Positions 8,986 through 18,987 of a stretch of 64,000 nt of DNA are shown in pieces (position 1 is the first letter of the stretch; each line of letters begins with the position of its first letter). Source of the stretch: Polaribacter sp. ALD11 (lineage in GTDB: Bacteria; Bacteroidota; Bacteroidia; Flavobacteriales; Flavobacteriaceae); contig NZ_CP025119.1 of the NCBI RefSeq assembly GCF_002831685.1, forward strand, positions 1,337,001 to 1,401,000, given 5' to 3'. A program made the position numbers and the translations under genes. The notes beneath the pieces were generated by a model, which saw only the letters and a list, made by a program, of their open reading frames with translations, did no database searches and was not told where the DNA came from.

Positions 8986-10814
8986 TGGGTTATTTTAAAG
9001 ATATTTTAAAATATGAGAAAAAGTATCGAAAATTTACAATTCTAAATATTCTTTTCAACATACTTTACGCAATTTTTAATGTGCTATCTGTCTTAGCATT
9101 TATTCCTGTTTTAGGTATTCTCTTTAGTACAGATAAAAAGGTTATAGAAGAACCGGCTTATAATGGTTTATTAAGTATTGGAAAGTATTTGAAAGATAGC
9201 TTTTATCTTTTTATCTCTCAAAAAATCGAAAATAATGGAGAAATAAATACACTTCTTTTTATATGTTTATTGGCATTATCATTATTTTTTTTCAAAAACT
9301 TATTTAGGTATTTAGCCTCTTATGTCATCACTTTTTTAAGAACAGGTATCGTGAAAGATTTACGCGATAAATTATACCATAAGATTGTAGAATTGCCAAT
9401 CTCTTATTTTTCAGAAAAAAGAAAAGGAGATATTATTGCTCGCATGACTTCCGATGTACAAGAAGTAGAAAGTTCTATTTTAAAATCGATAGAAGTAATT
9501 GTTAGAGAACCTTTAACGGTTATTATTTCTATAAGTATTATGCTTTTTATGAGTATAAAATTAACGCTCTTTGTATTTGTTTTGCTGCCAGTTTCTGGAT
9601 TTATAATTTCATCAATTAGTAAAAAATTAAAGGCAAATTCTGCTAAAGCGCAAAAAGAGATCGGTAACTTTCTGTCTTTTATAGAAGAAACCTTAACAGG
9701 TTTAAGAATTATAAAAGGTTTTAATGCAGAAAGTGTAATTGAGAAAAAATTTAATAATTCTACATTAAATTTTAAACAGTTAATGACAAATGTTTTTCAT
9801 AGACAAACTTTAGCTTCACCAATGAGTGAGTTTTTGGGTTCTGCAACCATCATTGCAATCCTTTGGTATGGAGGAACAGAAGTTTTATCTAATACAAGCG
9901 CGCTGCAGCCAGATGAGTTTTTTGGGTATATTGTTCTATTCTACACTGTTTTAAATCCCATAAAATTAATTACCACTACATTTTACAACATCCAAAAAGG
10001 AGAGGCTTCTGCTGAAAGAATTATGACGGTCTTAAATACTGAAAATAGTATTAAAGACAAACCTAATGCAATTGTAAAAGAAGATTTTACTACTAAAATT
10101 GAATTTAAAAATATATCGTTTAAATATAAAAACGATTACGTTTTAAAAGACTTTTCATTAACCATTAACAAAGGAGAAACAGTTGCTTTGGTTGGACAAT
10201 CTGGAAGTGGAAAATCTACCTTAGCAAACCTTATTACTCGTTTTTATGATGTTAATAAAGGTGAAGTTCTTATTGATGACAACAATATTAAAGACGTTAC
10301 AAAAAAATCTTTGAGAGATTTAATGGGAATTGTTTCTCAAGATTCTATTTTATTTAATGACACAATAGCAAACAACATTAAATTAGGGATTCAAAATGCA
10401 ACAGATACCGCTATTCTAGAAGCTGCAAAAATTGCAAATGCTGATGAATTTATTCAAAATTTACCAGAAAAATACCATACCAATATTGGTGATAGTGGAA
10501 ACACACTTTCGGGCGGACAAAAACAACGTTTGTCTATTGCGAGAGCTGTTTTAAAGAATCCACCAATTATGATTTTAGATGAAGCAACCTCTGCTTTAGA
10601 CACAGAATCTGAACAGTTGGTACAAATTGCCTTAGAAAAAATGATGCAAAACAGAACTTCTTTGGTCATTGCACACAGACTTTCTACCATTCAAAAAGCG
10701 GATAAAATTGTGGTAATGAAAAAAGGGAAAATTGTAGAACAGGGAAAACACGAAGAATTACTTGCTAAAAAAGGAGAGTACTTTAAGTTGGTAACAATGC
10801 AATCTTTAAGCTAA
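8985..10814 (+). CDS. ABC exporter, MsbA-like half transporter
   Basis: The 609 residues comprise an N-terminal six-helix exporter domain (about 15-340) fused to an ATPase domain. Walker A is GQSGSGKST (404-412), the signature is LSGGQKQR, Walker B is IMILDEATSALD, followed by the switch histidine in VIAHRLSTI. The family moves lipids such as lipid A precursors, or drugs, across the inner membrane as a homodimer. Coupling to a phosphohexomutase and proximity to glycosyltransferases favour an envelope lipid or glycolipid substrate. It may be msbA, but I do not assign the name. Confidence 0.92.
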   Translation: MGYFKDILKYEKKYRKFTILNILFNILYAIFNVLSVLAFIPVLGILFSTDKKVIEEPAYNGLLSIGKYLKDSFYLFISQKIENNGEINTLLFICLLALSLFFFKNLFRYLASYVITFLRTGIVKDLRDKLYHKIVELPISYFSEKRKGDIIARMTSDVQEVESSILKSIEVIVREPLTVIISISIMLFMSIKLTLFVFVLLPVSGFIISSISKKLKANSAKAQKEIGNFLSFIEETLTGLRIIKGFNAESVIEKKFNNSTLNFKQLMTNVFHRQTLASPMSEFLGSATIIAILWYGGTEVLSNTSALQPDEFFGYIVLFYTVLNPIKLITTTFYNIQKGEASAERIMTVLNTENSIKDKPNAIVKEDFTTKIEFKNISFKYKNDYVLKDFSLTINKGETVALVGQSGSGKSTLANLITRFYDVNKGEVLIDDNNIKDVTKKSLRDLMGIVSQDSILFNDTIANNIKLGIQNATDTAILEAAKIANADEFIQNLPEKYHTNIGDSGNTLSGGQKQRLSIARAVLKNPPIMILDEATSALDTESEQLVQIALEKMMQNRTSLVIAHRLSTIQKADKIVVMKKGKIVEQGKHEELLAKKGEYFKLVTMQSLS

Positions 10815-10832
10815 AATATTATTAAAACACCT

Positions 10833-10873
10833 AAAAAGACCAATGCTATTTCGTAAATAACATTGGTCTTTTT
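10833..10873. terminator. Bidirectional terminator
   Basis: Stem AAAAAGACCAATG (10833-10845) pairs with CATTGGTCTTTTT (10861-10873), with an A-run before and a T-run after. It serves the convergent ABC exporter (+) and CCA-adding-type gene (-). Confidence 0.85.
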
Positions 10874-10917
10874 GTTTCTTTTATATTTCTAAGAAAAGTA
10901 TATTAAACTAATAATAG

Positions 10918-12333
10918 CTATATAACTAGCGTTAAACCTAGCTTCTGCCCTAATTTAAGCATAAAATTATGACAAGCTTTGTGTTCATTAGGTATTTTAC
11001 CATCTAAAATAGCTTCTTTTATAGCCTCTTTTATTTGTCCGATTTCTCTACATGGTTCTAAGTTAAATGCCGCAATTATTTCTTCACCAGAAATTGGTGG
11101 TTGAAAGTTACGAACGCGATCTCTTTCTTCTACTTCTTTTATTTTAGAACGAACCACCTCGAAATTAGCATGGTATCTTTTAAATTTTTTCGGGTTTTTT
11201 GTAGTAATATCTGCTTCACAAAGTGTCATTAAAGAATTAATATCATCACCCGCATCAAAAACTAAACGCCTAACCGCAGCATCTGTAACGTCACTTGCTA
11301 AAACAATAGGGCGAGAACTTAACATGACCATTTTCTGGACAAACTTCATTTTATTGTTCAATGGCATTTTTAATCTTTTAAAGATTTTATTTACCATTTT
11401 AGACCCCACAAATTCATGAGAATGGAACGTCCAACCTACTTTTTTACTGAATTTTTTGGTAGGTGCTTTACCAATATCATGCAATAAAGCTGCCCAACGC
11501 AACCAAACATCTTGGGTATATTCAGAAATATTATCTACTACTTCTAAGGTATGATAAAAGTTATCTTTATGCTTCTGCCCTTCCACCTCTTCTACTCCTT
11601 TCAAATCGATTAACTCAGGTAGAATTTGTGATAATAACTTTGTTTCTTCTAATAATAAAAATCCGATTGATGGTTTTACTGATGACATTATTTTATTCAA
11701 TTCATCAACAATTCGTTCTCTTGTAATAATATTTAATCTTTCTGAATTTTTTGTAATTGCAGAAAGTGAATTTTCTTCAATAGTAAAATTTAATTGTGAG
11801 GCGAATCGTATCGCTCTCATCATTCTTAAAGGATCATCAGAGTAGGTAATATCAGGATTCAAAGGAGTTCTAATGATTCCTTTTTCTAAGTCCTCCATTC
11901 CGTTAAACGGATCTAATAATTCACCAAAAGTTCCTTCATTTAAACTTAAAGCCAATGCATTTATAGTAAAATCTCTTCTGTTTTGGTCATCCTGTAAACT
12001 ACCTTTTGAGACTTCTGGGTTTCTGCTCTCTTCAGAATACGATTCTTTTCTAGCACCAACAAACTCAATTTCTATGTCTTTGTAACGCAACATTGCTGTT
12101 CCGTACGTTTTAAAAACTTGTACTTTTGGTTTCTTTGGCAATAATTTAGAAACTGCTTGAGCTAACTCAATGCCGCTACCAACTGCCACTATATCTATAT
12201 CTTTTGGGCTCCCTCTTTTTAAGAAAAAATCACGAACAAAACCACCAATTACATAACTATCTATTTGTAGTTGACTGGACGCTTTTGATATAATATTAAA
12301 TATTTCTAATGAAATTGCTTCTTTATGATTCAT
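10918..12333 (-). CDS. tRNA nucleotidyltransferase (CCA-adding type) with HD domain
   Basis: The 471 residues have a class II polymerase-beta fold head: VIGGFVRD (28-35), the metal motif DID (45-47) and the RRDFTINALA motif near 120, followed by RMMRAIRFASQLNF. A C-terminal HD domain carries LLHDIGK. This is the usual Bacteroidota enzyme annotated as CCA tRNA nucleotidyltransferase or HD domain protein, which adds or repairs the tRNA 3' CCA. Whether it adds CCA or only part of it cannot be decided from motifs alone. Confidence 0.9.
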   Translation of the reverse strand: MNHKEAISLEIFNIISKASSQLQIDSYVIGGFVRDFFLKRGSPKDIDIVAVGSGIELAQAVSKLLPKKPKVQVFKTYGTAMLRYKDIEIEFVGARKESYSEESRNPEVSKGSLQDDQNRRDFTINALALSLNEGTFGELLDPFNGMEDLEKGIIRTPLNPDITYSDDPLRMMRAIRFASQLNFTIEENSLSAITKNSERLNIITRERIVDELNKIMSSVKPSIGFLLLEETKLLSQILPELIDLKGVEEVEGQKHKDNFYHTLEVVDNISEYTQDVWLRWAALLHDIGKAPTKKFSKKVGWTFHSHEFVGSKMVNKIFKRLKMPLNNKMKFVQKMVMLSSRPIVLASDVTDAAVRRLVFDAGDDINSLMTLCEADITTKNPKKFKRYHANFEVVRSKIKEVEERDRVRNFQPPISGEEIIAAFNLEPCREIGQIKEAIKEAILDGKIPNEHKACHNFMLKLGQKLGLTLVI

Positions 12334-12514
12334 AAATATTCGAAATCAAATTTCTTTTAAGATGTTCTAAATGAAAGTCTACAAAATAATTGTAAAATAA
12401 AAAAAAACAAAATTACAAAATATAGAAAGATTTACTAGTAATAAAATGTTCTTTTGAAGTTATAAAATGATAATTTATTTATCTTTACTTTCTTAATGAT
12501 AGAAATTCTATTTG

Positions 12515-13390
12515 ATGAAACCTTTAAAATATTATTTTCATAATTTTTTCCTTAACACAAAACCTGATAGTTCAATAATCAGTACAAAGAACATTCAAGA
12601 TTCCTTTAATTATCTAGACAAAAGGTTACTACAAAAAGAACGATTATTTTTCGTTAGATTTGGAGATGGTGAATTTATTACAATGCTGAAAAAGAATCAC
12701 AGAAACTATATATATAATGAAGGTTTAGACAAAGAGGTGCAAAATTCTTTCACGATAAAAGATAGTAATTACCTAATTTCCTGCCCAATTAACTACCCTT
12801 ATGATGAGTATCATGCAAAAGGAATTTACAAACAATTTTCTTGGCAGCAAGAAATGATTGATGTTATAGAACAAAAAAACTTTAAAACTGATTTTATTTT
12901 CGAAAACCCTTGTATTTTCCAATGTATGGCCGTTTTTAATCCTAAAAAACTAAATTTATTTTTAAATAAGCATGTTCGTAATAAAAGGAAAATGTTTGTG
13001 GGAAGTACTGATCAAAAAGTTACAGAAAGTTTATACGGGAAGATTGACTATTTTGTGAAAATTCCTGCTAAAAATGCATATGAAACTATTGAAGAGTGGT
13101 GGCCAGAAATTGAGAGAAATATCGACAAAGTAGATTTAATAATTCCTTCTGCAGGAAGTTCATCAAATGCAATTGCCTTAAGATTATGGGACATGAATTG
13201 TGACGTAAAATTAATTGATTTGGGGTCTATTGTAGATGCTGCAGCAAGAAAAGTATCTAGAACATGGATACGTTTACAAGGACATAAAATTTTACCAATT
13301 CTAAACCCAATACCAAAAATGACGTTTAAAGAAAAATTTAAATATTTTAAAAAAGATGTGAAATTCTTTTTTAGAAATCAAGTGATTTAA
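12515..13390 (+). CDS. GT-D fold glycosyltransferase (SP_1767/DUF1792-like)
   Basis: A 291-residue protein starting at ATG 12515; a TTG three bases earlier is a less likely start. The segment FFVRFGDGEF (45-54) carries the DGE metal motif (51-53) that marks GT-D glycosyltransferases, and the later VDLIIPSAGSSSNAIALRLW plus WDMNCDVKLIDLGS fits the same family. Such enzymes extend O-glycans or polysaccharides in the cytoplasm. It points toward the glycosyltransferase cluster on the other strand and probably belongs to the same surface-glycan locus. Substrate unknown. Confidence 0.75.
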   Translation: MKPLKYYFHNFFLNTKPDSSIISTKNIQDSFNYLDKRLLQKERLFFVRFGDGEFITMLKKNHRNYIYNEGLDKEVQNSFTIKDSNYLISCPINYPYDEYHAKGIYKQFSWQQEMIDVIEQKNFKTDFIFENPCIFQCMAVFNPKKLNLFLNKHVRNKRKMFVGSTDQKVTESLYGKIDYFVKIPAKNAYETIEEWWPEIERNIDKVDLIIPSAGSSSNAIALRLWDMNCDVKLIDLGSIVDAAARKVSRTWIRLQGHKILPILNPIPKMTFKEKFKYFKKDVKFFFRNQVI

Positions 13391-13603
13391 TTGAAATTAA
13401 ATTTCGTTTTTACTATTAACAGACCTTGAAAGTTAATTCTATTTTTTTTGATGTAATTTTAACTACTAAAGGATTTCAAAAAAAAATATTAGTTTGTAGA
13501 TTAACATATTCGATTAAATTTCAATGATTATATAAAAAATAAGAAACTTTAGCTTTTCAAATAAAACTACTTTGAATATTCCTACATAAATTACTAACTG
13601 ATA

Positions 13604-14689
13604 TTACAAACTTTCTATATAATTTTTAAATTTTTCACGAACTAATAAAGCATCAAACTCTGTTACAATTTTATTTCTTCCGTTTTTTCCAAACTCAGAA
13701 ATTAAATAGTTCTTAGTATTTAACTCTTTTATTTTGGCAACAAAAGCCTTCACGTCATTTACTTCTGTTAAAAAGCCATTTTCTTTTTCAACAATCAATT
13801 CTGGATTGCTACTTATATTAAAGGCAACAACAGGTTTTTCGCATAACATTGCCTCTGCAATAACATAACCAAAACCTTCCCATAAAGAAGATAATAAAAA
13901 CACATCTAGTTTAGACATAAATAACTTTGGATTATCTACAAAGCCTACGAGTTTTACTTCATTTTCTAAATTAAATTCTTTTGTTTTATTTATAAGTGCT
14001 TCTTTTAATTTCCCTTCTCCACCAATGATTAACTTAAATGGAAAATTTTCATTCTTTAAAACTTTTGCAACTTCTAACAGGAAAAATTGATTTTTCTGTT
14101 TTACTAACCGTCCTAAGTTCCCTAATGTAAAGACCTTATTATTTTCTACTTTAATAGTGTCAAAATCTTCTAAAAACTTTTGAGTCTCAATTCCGTTTGG
14201 AATAACAATAATTTTATCCTTTGGAAAAATATTTTTATTCTTTGCATTAATAGTTTCTTTTGTTGCAAAAGAATTTGCCAAAACATCTGTAATAATATTA
14301 GAAAAAAAATATCTATTAATGAATGAATTCTTAATAGGAATTGCGCTTCCTCTTCTATAAATAATATTTTTAACTCCTGCTTTTTTTGCTGCCAAACCAG
14401 CAAATTTCATGTCTTGAGATGAATTTATTACAATAACATCTACAGCTGCAGCTCTAAGAACCTTGGCTACTTTGTTGACTTTAATAAAATTTAAATAAGA
14501 AAAATTACCTACTTCTATAAAATACTTCTTTAAATTATCATTTTTAATCCTATCATTTAAAGCACTTTTAATATTCAAAAAAAACAAAATATTATAATTT
14601 TGAGAACTCGTATAAGAAGCCATTTCAAAATGCCACTTTTCTCCGCCACCCCAAGTTTCTATAGAGTTGAAAAAACAAATTGTTTTCAT
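13604..14689 (-). CDS. GT4 glycosyltransferase
   Basis: GT-B fold retaining glycosyltransferase of 361 residues. It has the N-terminal acceptor domain with NSIETWGGGEKWHFEMASY, the hinge GNLGRLVKQKNQ, and the C-terminal donor site LSSLWEGFGYVIAEAMLCEKPVVA (EX7E-like). It is the last gene of a five-gene minus-strand run (dapD to here), 5 bp after the preceding gene. Product and linkage are unknown; LPS or capsule assembly is likely from context. Confidence 0.88.
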   Translation of the reverse strand: MKTICFFNSIETWGGGEKWHFEMASYTSSQNYNILFFLNIKSALNDRIKNDNLKKYFIEVGNFSYLNFIKVNKVAKVLRAAAVDVIVINSSQDMKFAGLAAKKAGVKNIIYRRGSAIPIKNSFINRYFFSNIITDVLANSFATKETINAKNKNIFPKDKIIVIPNGIETQKFLEDFDTIKVENNKVFTLGNLGRLVKQKNQFFLLEVAKVLKNENFPFKLIIGGEGKLKEALINKTKEFNLENEVKLVGFVDNPKLFMSKLDVFLLSSLWEGFGYVIAEAMLCEKPVVAFNISSNPELIVEKENGFLTEVNDVKAFVAKIKELNTKNYLISEFGKNGRNKIVTEFDALLVREKFKNYIESL

Positions 14690-14694
14690 ATTAG

Positions 14695-15741
14695 TTAACT
14701 TTTAATAAAGTTGATGTATTTTTTATATTGAAAATTGTAATGCCATTTTTTATCCGAATAAGTATTTTTAATCACAAAATTATTCGTGTTACTTATTATT
14801 TCAGTGAAACTCTCTTCAGAGTAAAAAATTCCATTTTCATTTAAATCAGTAATGTTTTTGTAAAAGTCATCGCATATGATTATTTTTTTAAAAGCAAATG
14901 CCAAATTAAAAGTTCCAGAAATTTTGAAGTTCAAATAAGAAAAATCTTTTCTCTTCAGCAAAGGAAGAATAAAATCTGATTTCTCTATATAACTATAATA
15001 CAATTCATTAGTTATAAATTCGTTAAAAAAGATAAAGTAAGACTCAAAATTCAAGCGTTCCAATTCTGATTTAAATGCTATTCCGTCTTTTGTATTGATA
15101 TTACCTAAAATTAAAAATTTTATTTTAGCTGATAATTCATTTTTCTGTAATTGATGAATTAAATAAAAATAATCTCTTCGACTAAACTCTACTCTACCAG
15201 GAATACAAAACCATACTTCACCTTGTTTTTTTTCTATATTTTGGCTCTTAAATTTAGGAAAGAAAATAGGGTAAAAACTTTCTAATTTAATTTTAGAATT
15301 AGAAATTCGTACCTTATCTTTTAAGTAATCACTTAAAACAAAATATTTTTTTATTTTGAGACTGATAATTTTTTGAGTAAAACTTTTTTGAAGTTTTTTT
15401 GTATTGTGAAGAACTCCAATACATTCTACTTTATAGAATAGTAGAAAGAAAACAATATTTCGTACCTGTTTTGAAGAAGAGGCTGTATTAAAAATGACTT
15501 TATCAAATTTACTTAATTCTTTAACTACGTTTAATTGATATTGAAGTGATTTAAATCCTTTCAATTCATCAAAATTTATAATAGAAACGTTATTCGCTAA
15601 ATTTAGATAAGTAATTTGATTCTTTATAGCTGGATGTAAAAACAGAGAAACATCATCATTATTATCTTCTTGTAAGAAAGAAATTTGACTAAAAACACAT
15701 TCTTCATGCGATTTGGAAAGTTCTACAATAGCTGCCTTCAT
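14695..15741 (-). CDS. Divergent GT-B glycosyltransferase-like protein
   Basis: A 348-residue protein without strong family motifs. It sits between two GT4 genes with 5- and 7-bp gaps. The pattern is GT-B-like: an N-terminal half (MKAAIVELSKSHEECVFSQI), a central linker strand VWFCIPGRVEFSRRDYFYLI where GT4 enzymes have the donor domain start, then ILGNINTKDG and FILPLLKRKDFSYLNFKISGTFNLAF, which matches the EX7E region in position but lacks its glutamates. It may be a retaining transferase with a changed donor site or a non-catalytic partner. Confidence 0.6.
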   Translation of the reverse strand: MKAAIVELSKSHEECVFSQISFLQEDNNDDVSLFLHPAIKNQITYLNLANNVSIINFDELKGFKSLQYQLNVVKELSKFDKVIFNTASSSKQVRNIVFFLLFYKVECIGVLHNTKKLQKSFTQKIISLKIKKYFVLSDYLKDKVRISNSKIKLESFYPIFFPKFKSQNIEKKQGEVWFCIPGRVEFSRRDYFYLIHQLQKNELSAKIKFLILGNINTKDGIAFKSELERLNFESYFIFFNEFITNELYYSYIEKSDFILPLLKRKDFSYLNFKISGTFNLAFAFKKIIICDDFYKNITDLNENGIFYSEESFTEIISNTNNFVIKNTYSDKKWHYNFQYKKYINFIKS

Positions 15742-15748
15742 GAAATTA

Positions 15749-16873
15749 TTATTTCTTTGATAAGATTAAATCTTTGTAAACACTTATAAAGTTTTCAGCA
15801 ATTACATCATCATTAAATTTCTGCACAAACTCAAACCCTTTTTTAATCATTCCATTAGAGAGTTTTTCATCTCCTAAAATCAAGTTTATTCTATCTGTTA
15901 ATTCTTTAATATCTCCAGGCTTCACATAAAAAGAATCTGGCCCACCAGCTTCAGAGAAACAACTTCCTGTACTTGTAATAACGGGTGTTTTAGAGTATAG
16001 AGCTTCAATAATAGGAATACCAAAACCTTCAAAAATACTTGGATACACAAAAACGGAAGCTACTTGATAGATTGCAGACAATTCTGGCATTGTTACATTT
16101 TCTAAAAATCGTACTTTTTTCTCTAAATTATTATCTTTAATATAAGAGTTTACAACTTTAAAATAAGACGACTTTCCACCAATTACAATTAAAGTAGTAT
16201 CTATTTTTTCTATAGACTTTATAAGTGATAAAATATTTTTACGCTTATTAATAGCACCTACATTTAAAATAAATTTTTCTGGAAGATTAAATTTTAATTT
16301 AACCTCTTCTTTAAACTCTGTAGATTTCACTTCTTTAAACGTTGCATGACAGCCTTGATAAATTACGTCTATTTTTGTTTCATCTATTTTTAGATATTTA
16401 ACAATATCTCTTTTCGTTTGTTCGCTAATAGCTATAATTTTATCAGCATTTTCAACTGAAAATCGTACTTTTTTAAGATGTATTTTCCTATCGAAAAAAG
16501 AATATAACTCAGGAAATCTAACAAAAATTAAATCATGAATAGTAACTACTGTTTTTATAGTCGTATTTTGAATTCCGTTTGGAATTTCACCACTTAAACC
16601 GTGAAAAACCTCAATTTCATCTTTTTTGATTTGATTTATAATTGGACCTTGCCTCCAAATTGAAGAAAATATTTTCCAAAATTTAGTATCTGGTAAAACC
16701 TCTGTAATGTTCTCTTTAGAAATAAGTCTTTTTACTTTCTTAGCCTTCGGATTATACAGAACATAGGTGTTCTCTGAGTGAAATTCTGATAGAATTCTAA
16801 TTAAATCTCGCCCATAATTTCCTAAACCAGAAGTATTATGGTAGATGCGTTTTGCGTCGAAGCCTATTTTCAT
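15749..16873 (-). CDS. GT4 glycosyltransferase, mannosyltransferase-like
   Basis: A 374-residue GT-B enzyme of the WbpX/MtfB-like subgroup. The N-terminus is IGFDAKRIYHNTSGLGNYGRDLI, with the acceptor-side motif TIHDLIFVRFPELYS. The donor domain has ILNVGAINKRKNI, VYPSIFEGFGIPIIEALYSKTPVITS and GGPDSFYVKPGD. Subgroup members often transfer mannose, but this is not proved by sequence. Its start overlaps the stop of the upstream GT2 gene by 4 bp, a sign of co-translation. Confidence 0.9.
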   Translation of the reverse strand: MKIGFDAKRIYHNTSGLGNYGRDLIRILSEFHSENTYVLYNPKAKKVKRLISKENITEVLPDTKFWKIFSSIWRQGPIINQIKKDEIEVFHGLSGEIPNGIQNTTIKTVVTIHDLIFVRFPELYSFFDRKIHLKKVRFSVENADKIIAISEQTKRDIVKYLKIDETKIDVIYQGCHATFKEVKSTEFKEEVKLKFNLPEKFILNVGAINKRKNILSLIKSIEKIDTTLIVIGGKSSYFKVVNSYIKDNNLEKKVRFLENVTMPELSAIYQVASVFVYPSIFEGFGIPIIEALYSKTPVITSTGSCFSEAGGPDSFYVKPGDIKELTDRINLILGDEKLSNGMIKKGFEFVQKFNDDVIAENFISVYKDLILSKK

Positions 16874-17622
16874 TTCAAATTATTTTTAAGTAACCAAAGT
16901 TTCAAATATCTAGACAAAACTGCAAAAGCCTGAGTTTTAGCAATCATAAAACCTTCAAAACCGTCTAAAAACCCTAGTCGAACAATATAATGCACAAAAA
17001 AACGAACTGGTGGTTTTATTAAAATATGGTATCCGTTTACTTTTTTTCCTTTTTTGTATAAATCTTCTGCTTGTAACCAAGCATATTGATTTATTTTAGA
17101 AATATAATGATCATAATTTCGATAAGAATAATGATTAATTTTATTTTTCAAAAAACCTAAACTACCATGTGTCTTTATAGTCTCATGAACCGGGTTGCCA
17201 TTGTATTCACAAAATTCTTTTAGAAATAGACGAATTACTCTATCTCTTTGCCAACCACTATATTTAATTTTTTTACCAGCAAAATAAAAGTTTCTCCCAA
17301 GATAAAAACCTACAAAATCTTTCGGGTTTTTAACCGCTTCTAAAATTTCTTTTTCTAATTCTGATGTAACTCTTTCATCTGCATCTAAAATATAAATCCA
17401 ATCATGTTTTGCATGCGCTATAGCATAGTTTTTCTGAGAAGAAAAATCATCAAACTTACGCTTGATGATTTTTACATTCATTTTTTCTGCTATTTCCAAC
17501 GTTTTGTCTGTACTAAAAGAATCTATCACAATAATTTCATCTGCAAAACCCACAGATTCGATCGCTTCTCTTATATGAATTTCTTCATTTAATGTTGGTA
17601 TTATTGCCGATATTTTAGTCAT
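16870..17622 (-). CDS. GT2 glycosyltransferase, LPS-core WaaE/KdtX-like
   Basis: The 250 residues match the WaaE/KdtX group of inverting GT2 enzymes: ISAIIPTLNEEIHIREAI, EIIVIDSFSTDKT, NYAIAHAKHDWIYILDADERV, followed by FYFAGKKIKYSGWQRDRVIRLF and GNPVHETI. Family members add a beta-linked glucose to the LPS inner core in the cytoplasm. The gene lies 15 bp after dapD and overlaps the next GT4 gene by 4 bp. Core-LPS function is inferred from family. Confidence 0.88.
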   Translation of the reverse strand: MTKISAIIPTLNEEIHIREAIESVGFADEIIVIDSFSTDKTLEIAEKMNVKIIKRKFDDFSSQKNYAIAHAKHDWIYILDADERVTSELEKEILEAVKNPKDFVGFYLGRNFYFAGKKIKYSGWQRDRVIRLFLKEFCEYNGNPVHETIKTHGSLGFLKNKINHYSYRNYDHYISKINQYAWLQAEDLYKKGKKVNGYHILIKPPVRFFVHYIVRLGFLDGFEGFMIAKTQAFAVLSRYLKLWLLKNNLK

Positions 17623-17637
17623 AGCATTTTTAAACCT

Positions 17638-18453
17638 TTAAACAGCTACATCATATTCACGTAAAGCATCGTTTAAAGATGTTTTCTTGTTGGTACTTTC
17701 TTTTCTTTTTCCAATAATTAATGCACAAGGTACATTAAACTCTCCAGCGGCAAACTTCTTTGTATAACTTCCAGGAATAACTACAGAACGGGCAGGAACT
17801 ATTCCTTTCATTTCCAATGGTTCATCACCAGTTACATCAATAATTTTAGTACTCATTGTTAAAACAACATTTGCACCTAAAACAGCTTCTTTTTCTACTC
17901 TTACACCTTCTACAACAATACACCTAGATCCTATAAATGCGCCATCTTCTATAATTACAGGCGCTGCTTGTAATGGTTCTAAAACACCACCAATACCAAC
18001 ACCACCAGAAAGGTGTACGTTTTTACCTATTTGTGCACAAGAACCTACTGTAGCCCAAGTATCAACCATCGTTCCTTCATCTACGTACGCACCAATATTT
18101 ACATAACTTGGCATTAAAATAGTACCAGGGGCAATATAAGCACCGTGTCTTGCAACTGCATTTGGCACTACTCTAATTCCTCTTTCTGCAAAATTTCTTT
18201 TTAATGGAATTTTATCGTGGTATTCGAAAATACCGGCTTCTAAAGTTTCCATTTTTTGAATCGGAAAATATAAAACTACTGCTTTCTTAACCCATTCATT
18301 TACTTGCCAACCGCCTGTTGTTGGTTCTGCAACTCTTAGTTCTCCTTTATCTAGTAGATCGACTACTTTTCTAATCGTATCAACCGTATTTTGTTCTTTT
18401 AATAAGTCACGATTTTCCCAAGCGGACTCTATAATTTCTCTAATTTCTTTCAT
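17638..18453 (-). CDS. dapD: Tetrahydrodipicolinate N-succinyltransferase
   Basis: Left-handed beta-helix acyltransferase of 271 residues that succinylates tetrahydrodipicolinate in the diaminopimelate/lysine pathway. It has the family start (ESAWENRDLL), the RVVPNAVARHGAYIAPGTILMPSYVNIGAYVDEGTMVDTWATVGSCAQIG hexapeptide run in part, and the GSRCIVVEGVRVEKEAVLGANVVLT end. Its own -7 box lies 20 nt upstream. Four glycosyltransferase genes follow on the same strand with tiny gaps, so lysine/peptidoglycan and surface-glycan functions appear to share a transcript. Confidence 0.95.
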   Translation of the reverse strand: MKEIREIIESAWENRDLLKEQNTVDTIRKVVDLLDKGELRVAEPTTGGWQVNEWVKKAVVLYFPIQKMETLEAGIFEYHDKIPLKRNFAERGIRVVPNAVARHGAYIAPGTILMPSYVNIGAYVDEGTMVDTWATVGSCAQIGKNVHLSGGVGIGGVLEPLQAAPVIIEDGAFIGSRCIVVEGVRVEKEAVLGANVVLTMSTKIIDVTGDEPLEMKGIVPARSVVIPGSYTKKFAAGEFNVPCALIIGKRKESTNKKTSLNDALREYDVAV

Positions 18454-18472
18454 TCTAATTGTATAATTTTTG

Positions 18473-18480
18473 CAAATATA
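18473..18480 (-). promoter_or_regulatory. -7 box of dapD
   Basis: CAAATATA on the plus strand is TATATTTG on the minus strand, 20 nt ahead of the dapD ATG, in the divergent gap with ruvX. Confidence 0.55.
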
Positions 18481-18573
18481 AATCTATCCGTAAAAACTGG
18501 AAGCGAAGATACATTTTTTAAACAGATATTTCTACTTTGTTTAAAAAACGTATTATTGCAAAAACAATTGTAA

Positions 18574-18987
18574 ATGGCTAGAATTTTAGCAATAGATTTC
18601 GGAAAAAAAAGAACAGGAATTGCAGTTACAGATGAGTTGCAAATAATTGCTTCTGGTTTAACTACTGTAAATACGACAGAATTATTGTCTTTCCTTAAAG
18701 AGTATATATCCAAAGAAAAAGTAGAACTTTTTTTAATGGGGCAACCTAAACAAATGGATAATTCTGATAGTGAAAGTGAAGCACTGATTTTACCTTTTCT
18801 AAAAAAAATAGAAAAGTTGTTTCCTCAAATTCCTATGAAAAGAATTGACGAACGTTTTACCTCTAAAATGGCTTTTCAAACAATGATTGATAGCGGAATG
18901 AAAAAAAAACAACGAAGAAACAAGGCAATGGTAGATGAAATTAGCGCTACCATCATTTTACAATCTTACTTATATAACCAGCATTAA
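18574..18987 (+). CDS. ruvX: RuvX/YqgF-type RNase H-fold nuclease
   Basis: A 137-residue protein with the YqgF core: AIDFGKKRTGIAVTD (5-19), LFLMGQPKQMDNSDS, RIDERFTSKMA and the final VDEISATIILQSYL carrying the last acidic residue. In other bacteria the family processes 16S rRNA 5' ends or acts as a Holliday-junction-resolvase-like nuclease. It starts from a short gap divergent to dapD and is followed at 145 bp by def. Confidence 0.92.
   Translation: MARILAIDFGKKRTGIAVTDELQIIASGLTTVNTTELLSFLKEYISKEKVELFLMGQPKQMDNSDSESEALILPFLKKIEKLFPQIPMKRIDERFTSKMAFQTMIDSGMKKKQRRNKAMVDEISATIILQSYLYNQH

Noticed and set aside
12512..12514. TTG start for the GT-D gene
   Set aside because: An ATG directly follows and matches the usual beginning, so the TTG is not needed.
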